This document shows positions 46,201 to 58,200 of a stretch of DNA of 64,000 nucleotides, piece after piece; position 1 is the first letter of the stretch; each line of letters opens with the position of its first letter. The stretch is from positions 1-64,000 of the forward strand of contig JAAEAF010005125.1 of NCBI GenBank assembly GCA_011037195.1, given 5' to 3'. The stretch comes from Triatoma infestans. Lineage: Eukaryota; Arthropoda; Insecta; Hemiptera; Reduviidae. A program made the position numbers and the translations under genes. The notes under the pieces are model-generated. The model did no database searches. It was not told the DNA's origin and was given only the letters and a program-made list of their open reading frames with translations.

Positions 46201-49200
46201 CATTATACCTACAATCGTACAAAAATGCACAATACATTAAACAACACATTAGAGTGAGCTCCTATACTGATATACGTTCCTATTCGTTTATGTTCGATTC
46301 TCCTCGGATTTGACAAACAAATTATTTTTTTCACATCATTCATTCATTCATTTACATGGATTTGATTGAAACTATATCAGGATTCAATTTTTATAAGCTA
46401 TATTCATTCAATTTTTGCTGTGACCAATGTTTGAAAGTAATATAAATAAAAATGAAAATATTTTTTGAAATTGAAATACGAAATAAAAATAAGAGAAAAT
46501 AATAAACATATGATAATTTGTTACTTTAAATTTTTTATTTTTTTTTCAAATAGCTGGGGGGTTCAGTCGCGCAATCGCGAATACCAGTAGCCGCCATTGC
46601 TCCAAGATAAGGTTTGCATTGTACAAGAAGCGAAAATGACGGCTGCCAACAATAATATTGCATCAGCATCCCAACAGTGACTACTGATAACGAGCCGGGT
46701 TATTTTATTCCTGTTGATTTGAAATTTTTTTTTTTATTACATACTCGATAAAACATCTAGCAATGTACGACTAGGTTACATTAATGAAAAATTCTAGAAT
46801 AATCTAGATTGATTTCAATATCTTTTGATTCATTTTAATATTTCAATTGATGGCGTCAAGAAACAAAATCAAAAGGCTATCTATATTTATAAATCGTTGC
46901 TTGATTATGGTCCCACTAGTTTACTAAACAAATTGCATTTTATTAATTCTGGTGTTTTGGTTTCTGCCATATCTGAAATATTATGAAATGCCTAATGTTT
47001 TGGTGCGGATACCGGTCAAAAAGCTTTTTATAATTGCATTTTCTTTCATGAAATTAGTTGGAAAATTGATTCTTTTCTCTTACACGTCTATAAAAGGAAT
47101 TGTTGCGTTCACTTCAAATTTTCAAACGGAAATACAAGATTTTTGGTCTCTTGAGTACGAAAAATATATGTTTTTAGCGAATGGTCTGTAAGTATGGTTA
47201 ACAAAATAACCCAAAAAACAAAAAGTCGCAATAAGTTTAAACTTGGTATTCCGTTTAGATACTACCACCGCAACAGACACGAAAATTTCGTACAAAATCC
47301 ATCGAAAATCAAGAGACATCAAAGCCCCTCATGGAATTTTGATGGGTTCTTTCTTTCTCTCTCTTAGAGGAAGATTGAGGATGACTCCATGAAGAGTGTC
47401 GTTACCAGGGAACCAAGTGTTTCGAAATTTTGCGGCGCTCTTTGAAGGGAATGATCATTAAAACATGATAGCAGAAATGTGATAACATATCGTGGGTAGC
47501 GAAGTCTTTCAGTCAGCTCTAACGGCATTCTAGATGAAAGCAAACATATTCCAAATCTCAAAGGTTGTAATCTTACTTTTTTCTATGTACTTCCACACTG
47601 TCCCTTATTAAGACCCTAAATTTAATGAAAATTGGTTTATTTTGTTAACTTGTGCAATTCTTCCATCAGCAGCTCGGTCCAAATACCAGAGCCACTAAAA
47701 AACATCACTGGTTTTAATGAACACCGAAATAGTTAAAGACATATTGAGAGACAAACGAAAATTAATACTTTTGGAAACTTAATAATGTATAGGAATATTT
47801 TCAGCAAAACTGCAGAAACTGCTACAAAAATTCTTGTTTTGTCAGCGATGTGTAATGGGATCTAATGACGTAATGGGATCTGAATCACTAAAATTCGTAG
47901 GATCCAAAGAACGAAGAATCAACCTAGTTGACTGGCTTCATAGGCTAGACTAGGGTGGAAGTCTATATATACACAGCCGAGCTAGCCCTGCAAAGGAACA
48001 GTTTTACAACAGTTTACGACGAGTTTACAATCAGTCAGCAACCTTCTTCTACGTTCTCATCACTCAGCCAGTCTGTCTCTTTATATTTCTATAATGGAGT
48101 TGTTGAGGAGAGAAATTAGGTTTGATTAAATGAACGAGATATGAAGACACTAATATAATGTAGCTAAGTTTACACTAACTTCACTGGACTTTATAATGAA
48201 AATGATAGAATGAATGGGTGAGAGTAAAGATATGACACGATGCGATGTACACTTGTATGGTTGTATCTGATAGATATCCTCTATATAGATTCCCACTGGC
48301 TTATATATACAGGTTCTCTCACACTAGCCTGCCTAAGTCAGAGAGTAGTCTATGTTAACCAGAGAGGGCCTCTCTTCTCTCTGCTGTGGTTGCATTATCT
48401 TTGCGGTACCATTACGTTTCTCTCGCTACTTAACTTCTATTATATTCCAAATTCCTTGTAGTTTGTGTGTTCTATTCATTATACAGTGTTCAACATATAT
48501 TCTAGTTATTTCTCTAAATTCCATTTCCTCTCCTTCTCATATCAATTATAGATATGATTTGGCAATTGAAATTATAATATTTTTATTTGAGTTACAGAGA
48601 GAATTCCCAAGCAGTGACCAACCTTTTACCCAGGGTCATGAGTTCAGTGGATTGGTACATCAGATTGGAAGCAATGTAACACATGTCCGTGTAGGTGATA
48701 AAGTTGCTGTGGATCCTCAAAAGTAGGTTACAATATTTGGCACTTTATTGTTAATTTGTTATCAACTAAATCCATCAATAAATTAATCATTATCATAGTT
48801 TTTTTTTTTTTCAAAGAGAATTAAAAATATTTTATTATTAATGGCCAGTATTTTGGTAATAAATCGTCTAATACACATAAAGTCATTGAAGTACCAAGTT
48901 TAATATAATTGCGGTTACAATAGGTGACATAAATTATCACTGGTTTCCTCATTATTTTAATTATTTTTTTAAATTTAATGTCATTTTTTTAAATTTTTAA
49001 CAGTTGGTGTACAACATGTGAATTCTGTGCTACAGGACGTTATCACCTTTGCGAACTAGGTGGCGTATCAATGGCAACAGGTATAAAATTTGACGGAGGT
49101 TGGGCCGAATATGCTTTAGTTCTAGCAAGACAAGTCTATAAATTGCCTAACGGCATATCACTCAAACAAGGTATATAATATTTTATTTTATTTTCTAATT

Positions 49201-52200
49201 TTGGTTTCTTCTAAATTGTTGGCACGTTAGCTTCGAAATTGGCTACTTTCTTGAACATATGGTAATCGCATGGCGCTGGGCCGAATTCAGGATGATTTAA
49301 CAGTGCAATTCCTTCATATTCTTAGATTTTTAGTACGGTAAAGGGTTGTGCATTGTTCAGTTGATACATGAGAACGCTTGGGTAATATATTTATTCAAGC
49401 TGTTACAATTAAGCTGAAAATCTGTGGAAATATCATACTGGAGATCCACGTTTCAACGTAAATGTCGATTTTTTGTTTTGTATTTTAATTCACTACTGGA
49501 TTTTTAAAAAAAGTTTCCACAATCTCTATAAGAGGTTTCGAAATCAACTCGGACTTTTGCTTTTCCTTTTTCGATATTTTGGAGCTGTCAGTTTATTGCC
49601 GGCTATGGCATCCATAATCTGACTACATAGCTGGATTCTTTTGCTGGATGCTGCCTCACAGAAGGTCATCTTAAAAAAAAACAACCTTTTTTGGAGTTTT
49701 GAATACAGCTTTGTGCATATTGTTCATTTAAAATTATTCTCTCAAAATCATTAAATTTTCAACGTTCATGTTAGTTCACGAAAACGAAAACTATATCAGA
49801 CAAGCAGAAAACAATTATTTATAAAACAATTTGTTAATATGATAGATTAATATAAAGGAGTTAAATCATAATATAAACCTAGCGGAAAAGATCCTTAACT
49901 TAGACACTGAACACATTTTGGTACACTGATACTTGGTACAATAAAGAATCTGTAGATATAATTATAGCATAATTTGTTTAGATATAAATGTTCCTAGAAC
50001 AGTATCAATAAATATACATCTTTTAAGCAGAGCTTGGAGGTTTACATAAATGACACAAAAGTTCTAATTAAATTGTACACCATTAAATCTAACTTAAATA
50101 GTAGTGTAATCAATAATCATTCCTACTAATTGAATTAAATTCTTAATTAACAATTTACAAACCTTCAATCTATCTACAACTTCATTTACTGTAAATAGGG
50201 GCGATTTAAATATATTTCCAATAATTTAATACAAATAATTAAACTGAACGTTTAAATACCAAAATATAATTATATATTTTTCCAGGTGCTCTTTGTGAAC
50301 CGGTTTCATGTGTAGTGAGGGGAATAGAAAGAGCTTCATTAAAACCTCCAGGTTTTCAATCAATTCTCATTATTGGTGCTGGCATAATTGGCAATTTATG
50401 GTGTGCAGTATTACATCATATGGGCCACAGAGAAGTGACTGTTGTTGAACCACAAAGGACCAGACTAGAATTAAATCGGAAGCTTGGTAATTACAAAATA
50501 ATTAAATAAATAAAGTACATATATCAACAACTAATGTTTTTCAAAACAAACCTAGAAAATGCTATTCAAGAATCATGAATGTGTAAATAAGGCAAAGGTT
50601 ATGCACTCTATCGGATATGTTGAGAACTACAATTGTATTAGGATCTAGTTAAATTTGGGAACAATAATATTGAATTTTGAGGAGTTTATTTTCAAATGTA
50701 ATTTAATTCCTTTTTTATTTATTAACTTAGGAATTTACAGGTACAGAAAACGAACAGGAAATAAAAAATATTGTTGCCTGTAAGAAAATAATAAATTTTT
50801 AAAAAAATGCATTTATCTATCTCTAATTGTATTTCTGCATTTTTTCCTGTTATAAAAGCGTAACATATATATATATTTATTTATTTATTTCAAGTTCTTT
50901 GATATAAATATAATTATAATGAATTCTTTTTGGTAATTTGCGAATTTTAATTCCAATATTTTTAGAAGACCACTCAAACTCATTGTTGTATGCCAAGACA
51001 TCCTCAACGGGAATGTTATAATTTGTTTTTTTCACTGCTCTAAAACGAATTTGCGATTTGTTAGAATTTTCATAGTTGTGTGTTAGCAAAATATGAATGT
51101 TCTGAGCCCCCTTCCCCCTCCCCAATACAAAAATAATATTTTTTTTATGTACTGGTCTATGTGGGCCTGTGTGTTTTGTATAATACAAAACACACATACA
51201 TTACATCTCAGAAACGTAAAATCGCAGTAAATTCAAATTTGATATTCATTTTAATTTTTACCATCACCCCTGTCTATATATTTTTGGTAAAATCATTAAG
51301 GGAAGTGCGGACATTATTGAATGTTATTTTATTTTTACATGATTCTCTCAAAAATGGCTGACCTAAATTTCAAATGTTATATGCACAGTTGATTCAGTGT
51401 TTTTTTTTTTTTTTTTTTTTGGTCCGCTCTCCTGGGTCACAATCTAATCATTTCTCTATCTGCCAAGATTAGTAGAGGTAGGCACTTATCCCCCACCCAC
51501 CGAAAATTTATTATTTTTTTAAGATTCATGTACTACTTTTAAGATCTATTAGACACCCTCTGGTGCCATAGGTGTGCTTGATCATCACCAGCACCCTCTC
51601 CAAGTTGAGCTCCCTGAGGAATCCCAGAATCCTGGAAGGTTCTAGGGTGGGTATTTCCCCTCCCCTATCTGGTAACAACCATGGCTTATTGAATCTTCTG
51701 TTATGTATGTCCCTTCTCGTTGAACTAATTGATTCATGTTCTGCATATAATTGCATTTTTATTACGAGCATGGGTGAAAATTATTCCCACTGCTCCCATA
51801 CAAAATATATTACACTTCTTTGGATAACGGCGTTGGAGTCGGTGAGGAAATTTATTGGAGTGTCCTCCATCTCCCTACAAAATCTGCATGTGCCATTATC
51901 TTTTAGGCCCAGTTTCCTCAGGTGTCCCCTGAATCTGGTAACCTCCTAGACAGACCTTGGCCTACCTCATTCCCGGGAGTGTGTTCCAGAGACGAGCTCT
52001 TTTCGGACCTCCTCTTTTTGTAATTCTTCCATGAATATCTGGTCGCTGACTCCGCAAACGGGCTTAAGCCCCAAGAGAGGAGATGCAGCGCCTTCTTTTG
52101 CCAGGGTGTCGGCCACTTAATTACCTTATACGCCCTATTATGTCCCGACACCCAGAATAGTGTAACTTTATTTCTTCTGTCTAGGTCATTAAGCTTCCCT

Positions 52201-55200
52201 AGGCATTCCAAAACCAATTTAGAACTGATATCACTGGAGTTCAGTGCTTTAATGGCAGCCAGACTGTCGGATAGGATAACTATCACCTGATTCCGATATC
52301 CGCTATCGAGGTTAAACTGAAAGCATCTTCCAATACTCTGAAAGATGCTGGGAAACATACCCATAGGTTCCGAGTCTTCATCCTGCATTCTCCTTACATG
52401 TCTGTACCATCGTAATCTTCTTTCAGCAATGCATTCCAACACAGTCTTCTTGGTGTCTATTATTTCCCGAATATCTTCATTTCTGACTCTCTCCCGTCTA
52501 GACTTTCTCTCCGCCCGCCGCTAGAAATCCATTTCGGTGGACAGTAGCTTTCTTTTTTCTTGTGAGCCAATAGTCCATGTTTCGCATCCATAAAGCATTA
52601 TATTCTGCACCATGCTACTATATATATATATATAAGCTTCTTCGTTCTCTATAAAACGGAGTTCAGCATGCTGATGATTTTCCGTCCTTCCATTACCCTT
52701 TTATTAATTTCTTTTTTTTTGGAGAACCATTCGATTGCAGAATTGAACCCAGATATTTGAAGTGGTCTACGATTTTTATTTCAACCTCAACCCTGTTGAG
52801 GGTAAGAGAGTTTCCATCTGTAGACATATGTTCACTCTTTTTGGGGCTTACCTTACGCAGCCCCCATTTCCCGAGTTCTTCAATTAACCTGGTGCATATA
52901 AATGCTGAGTCTTCTGTATCTTGGGCGATGACCACTTCGTCGCCAGCAAAAAATAGAGTATGGAGAAATATTCCTTCATCTATTTTTAAACCAATCTTGC
53001 CGCATTTCCCATGACCAATGTCGAAGGCTTACGTCCAAGAAAATCTTAAAAAGAGTGGGGGGATACACTGCATCTTTGAAGGAGCCCTTTGGAAGTTGGG
53101 AATTTCCTTGATAATCGTTTTTACTTGGCACATGTTGTTTCGGTACATCTCCTTGAGTATATTTCTTATTTGGACCGCTGATCTAGGCTATTTTCAGTAC
53201 ATCTCACAGTTTTACGACGAGATACGCAGTCATAAGCTTTCTCTATGTCTCTGTAAAGGTGAGACTAATATCTTTTCATTTTGCTTCATATTTTTCCAGT
53301 ACCTGTTTTAAATTAAACTTCTTTTTGATTTTTCATTCTTAAAATATTTAGTTCTTTTTCTTTCATACACAGCAAATACACGCACACACAGGCCGTTAAC
53401 TAAAAAATATTTTTCAAAGAGAAATTGAAAATTTATAATGGAAAAAGAAAACTGAGAGTAGAGAAAGTGAAAAGTAAGAGCATATCATTTAAGAGTCCAG
53501 TTTTACAAATAGTAATACACTATCAAAAGTTGCTCGCAAGTAACATTCATTCCATAATTATTTCTGCATTTATGTCTTGTACCAATTTACATTATTTGGC
53601 TTTATATCTTGGAAAGGATTTCCTAAAGTCACAAAAAAAATCGATTTATACTGTGCCATAATTGTATGTATATATATTATTCAAAACTATTTTCATATAT
53701 ATATATATTGAATTATTTTAATATGAATGAATATTTTCAAGTCTGTGTTAATTTCATTATTACCCATAAATCATTACAGATACTGGATATACCTGCTATA
53801 CTCCAGAAGAACTTAGAAATGCTGTCGATATGGATGGCCATTCTTGGGATTTAGTGATTGACTGTAGTGGAAATGGTCGTGCAATTGAAGAAGCTATCAA
53901 TGCAGTTCGTGATGGTGGTACACTTTGCATGTTTGGTGTTACACCACCTAGTACAAAAATTAGGTAATCTTTTATAAACATTTTTTTTTTCCAATTCTTA
54001 GTTAATTGGATCATGGATGGGCACAATATTGTTTACTAGTGAATATAAATTAGAATAGGCTATTTTTTTAAATCATTTTCAAGGTTTACAAAAAATATAC
54101 TTTCTATTATAATTTTTCAAGTTGAAAAGTTATCGGCCTATAAAATCAGAAAATTTTTGTAACAGTTCAATCATACGAGGTGTTTACACCTCATAATTCA
54201 AAGTAATGAGACTGATTTTTTATCTTTTTTTTATTCAAATAAAATTACAATTCAACATTGTCCCCTTCAAAGTAACTACCTTGGGAAGCCACACAACGCT
54301 GAAGGCGATTCTTCCATTCGTCATAGCAGTGCTGGAACTCGGATACTGGAATAGACTTCAGTTGGTCGGTTACGGCTGTTTGAATATTCTCCAATGTTCC
54401 AAAATGACGTCCCTTGAGGTGATTTTTCAATTTGGGGAACAAAAAAAGTCACATGGAATCAAGTCGGGTGAATAAGGAGGCTGAGGAGCCACTGGAATGT
54501 TATTACTGGCCAAATACTCATTAATAGAAATCGCGGTGTGACACGGAGCATTGTCGAGATGCAACACCCACTTGTTTTTGATGTTTGGTCTCACACGCAT
54601 GACTCTTTTTCGAAGTCTCTCAAGAACTTCTAGGTAAAAATGTTGGTTTACCATTTGGCATTGAGGCACAAATTCTTTGTGAACGATTCCTTGGCTATCA
54701 AAAAAGCATATCAGCATGCATTTGATTTTTGACTTGCTCATTCTTGATTTTTTTGGCCTTGGAGAGGTTGAAGTGTGCCACTGCATGCTCTGACGCTTAG
54801 TTTCTGGGTCATACTGAAACACCCAAGACTCGTCTCCTGACACCCAAGACACGTTCCAAACAATTGGGATCGTTTTCAATTGCTCCCAAAAAGTCAAGGC
54901 TCCTTTCCTTTCTGATGTCTTTTTGCTCTTGTGAAAGATTTTTCGGAACCATTTTTGCACAAATTTTTCTCATCCCCAATTCATTAGTCAAAATTTGATG
55001 AACGGTTGTGTGAGTCAAATTAAACTCTTCGCCGTTCATTCGGACTGTCAAACGACGATCTGAACGCACGAGATCGCGGATTCTGCCAACATTTTCGTCG
55101 GTTCTTGAAGATGAAGGCCTTCCGCTGCGAGGCTCGTCTTCAATTGATTCCCTTCCTTCTACAAACGACTTAAACCACCTAAAAACCTGTGCTCTCGACA

Positions 55201-58200
55201 AAACATTGTCTCCATAGGCCTGGCCCAGTTTTTCAAACGTTTCCGTTGCACTGTGCCCAAGTCTGAAGCAAAACCTGATAGCACAACGTTGCTCGTAATT
55301 GATGTCACTCATTTTTAAAACGCACTGAAAAAAACCTTACTCACAAAAAAAGTCACTACGGACAGTGCAACAACTCTAGCATTTTCAAATTTGCATTGGA
55401 CGTGTATCAGATGTTTACTTGCCCTACCACGCATGCGCCGCGTCTCCAGTGTTGCCAGATCGAACACTAGAAAATCAGTCTCATTATTTAATTTACACAC
55501 CTCGTAAATACTAGGGCAAGCTGAAAAGTTCTCGGCGTAGTAACGAAAATGAGTTTTTTTTTTATTTATTTTAAAAATCCATTTATTTCTCAATTTAGTC
55601 TCCCTTTAGTTCAATACACTGTGGCCAATGTTTCTCCAATAACTGAATTCTGGAAGGTCTTCAAAATATCCATTTACCCGCTGCTATCATCTCTTCGTTT
55701 GACGCAAAACGTTTTCCAGCTACAAATTTCTTAAGGTTTGGGAATAGATGAAAGTTAGAGGAAGCCAAATCTGGCGAATACGGAGGATGTTCCAACAATT
55801 CATACTTCAAATCCCTCAATTTTATCATCGCGAAAGCGCCTTTGTGGGCAGGTGCATTGCCCTTGGTTGGGGGTTTTTTGCAAACCAAGCCTTTTCTCTA
55901 TCATTTTTGCATCTAGCTGGTCAAGAAGATGTGCATAGTATTCCCCATTAATTGTTTACGCTTTGGCAGGTAGTCAATTAAAAGATTCTTTTGGAATACC
56001 CCCCCCCCCCCAAAAAAAAACACTAGCTACAACCTTTCCAGCCGATGCAATTGTCTTTGCTGTCTTCAGTTCTAAGTAATCGGCTTCTACCCACTGCTTA
56101 GACTGTGTTTTGATTCAGGTGTAAGGTGGTGAACCCATATTTCATCTATCGTAACAAATCGGCGCAGAAAATCGGTTGGGTTCTTCTTAAAACGGCACAA
56201 ACATTGCTGAGAAACTCGATTTCTCATTTTTTTGTTTGTGATCAGTATTTAACAAATTCGGCACCCATCTTGCATATAGCTTTCTCTTTACTAAGTTCTT
56301 CGTGTAAAATGTGCCGTATCCTTTCTTCTGAGATGCCTACAACCTTAGCTAGCTCATACATCTTTGATGGTCGATCATCTAGAACCATATTGTGTATCTT
56401 CTCGATATTTTTTTCGGTAATTGCAGTTTTTGGCCGTCCTTTTACATGGATCATCTTCAGTCAAGTACGACCTAGTTTAAACTCAGCTACCCATTTTTTT
56501 TTTTTTTTTTGCTGTTGATGCTGTTGAAGTGCCGGCTCCTTAGACATTTCCACCAACTTTGGATGAATTTCTGTTGGCGATAAACCATCCAAAAGGAAGA
56601 ATTTTCTGACGGTACGGTATTCAAGTTTATTAATTTTGTCAAAAGCACACAACATGCTTAGTTTAAACAGCCACATATAAAACAAACTTATCTGTCTGAT
56701 CAAGTTCACATTTGGTATTGACTTTTGCAACAAGTGTGGCAACATAAAACATTAATTTCATTTGTAGCTGTGCCATCTATGGGCTAGGCCGTGAACTTTT
56801 CACCTTGCCGTAGTACATTATGTTTATAAATGAAAAAAAGAAAGACACTATAAATTATAGTGCCAGGCAATGAGATGGTGATCGGGTTGTTCTTAAGAAC
56901 GGCTTAAAACTCTTTCTTTAATGAAATGTTTGTACGGCAATGGCCAGAGGAGTTTTTAAAGAAAAAAAAAGAAAGTTCTTTCTTGCTCTACGTTTCTGGT
57001 ACCATTGGTGCCCTTCTTCAGGAGCTCTGTAAAAATTTATTGGAGAAAATGCATTATTGTACCGCATTAGTAGTTATAAAAAGTGCATAGATTTATAACA
57101 AAAAAAAAAAAGAAAGAAAAATTTAATTTTATTTTTTATAAATTAAATTTTATTTTTTAATTTAATTTGATTTTTGTTATAAATCTATGCACGTATTATA
57201 ACTACTATACTGAAAAAATAATGTATTTTTTCCAATAAATTTTTACAGAGCTCCTGAAGAAGGGCACCAATGGTACCCGAAACATAGAGCAATAAAGAAC
57301 TTTTTTTTTTTTTTTAAAAACTCTTCTGACTATTGCCGTACAAACATCTCATTGTAATTTTAAGGCCTGACGAATTGAATACCTCTTTCTTTAAGGCTCT
57401 GACACACAGGACGCGATCTGTCGCGGCGGGCAGCGATCTGCGCGATCTTTTCGGTGGTCAGCGATATGGCAAAGCAAGATCAATGTGAGCGAACTACTGT
57501 TATGTTGTCCACAGAGCAGGATCGCAGTATTGTTTTGCACTAATTATAGTTTCACACTAGATGAAGATCGCCTAGACCGCGCGACAATTTCTGTAATTTC
57601 ATACAACCAGATCGCTTACTACGGCGGTCTAGACTGTATCGCTGAGATAGATACCGCCTCGTGTGTGACAGGGATGATGCAATATTGCATCATACAACAA
57701 TATCGCCGGATCGCGGCGGTCTGAGATCGCTGGCCACCGCCGACAGATCGCGTCCTGTGTGTCAAAGCCTTTAATGCTTTTTGGTTTTAAATATAGCATG
57801 TGTTAAATATTGTAATATATAATATATTTTATAGACATTGAAAAAAATAATATTATCACCACTTTGGCAAGAATTAATCTTGCCTTGAATCCCCCAAAAA
57901 TCAATTTTTCCAGGAACATGTTTCAGATAAAAATGATGGGTATTTATTATTATTCGCGAAAGGGGAGGGCAAAACCCTACGCTATCCAAAGCCCCCCAGG
58001 GCCCATATAGCTACCCCTAAAGAATAACAACCACTGGGACTAGAATACAAATCCAGGCCCAGGATTCAACCATCTAAGTTTCACAACAGACCGAACAAAT
58101 CGGACCAAAACCTTAAAAGGACACAGCTTAAGATCATCTACCGACATCCTATTCCGGCCGAAGTTCCTAAACCTAATCTCCTCACAACCCAAACAATTCG

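Larger units (their letters stand above)
56922..57382. mobile_element. Fold-back element F3 with 12-bp target duplication and two hammerhead cores
   Basis: Arms of about 183 bp (56922..57104 and 57171..57353) face each other around a 66-base AT-rich spacer. The 12-mer CTCTTTCTTTAA is at 56910..56921 and 57383..57394. As in F1 and F2, one side has an unpaired end (57354..57382). Each arm has a hammerhead core pointing outward from the spacer. Located in intron 5. Confidence 0.74.

Noticed and set aside
48352..48726. 124-residue open frame as a separate gene
   Set aside because: The last third is exon 2 of the dehydrogenase; the first part is repeat L2 and intron read in the same frame by chance.
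57485..57724. 79-residue open frame inside the MITE
   Set aside because: Lies across repeated GATCGC words in a non-coding MITE; no domain.
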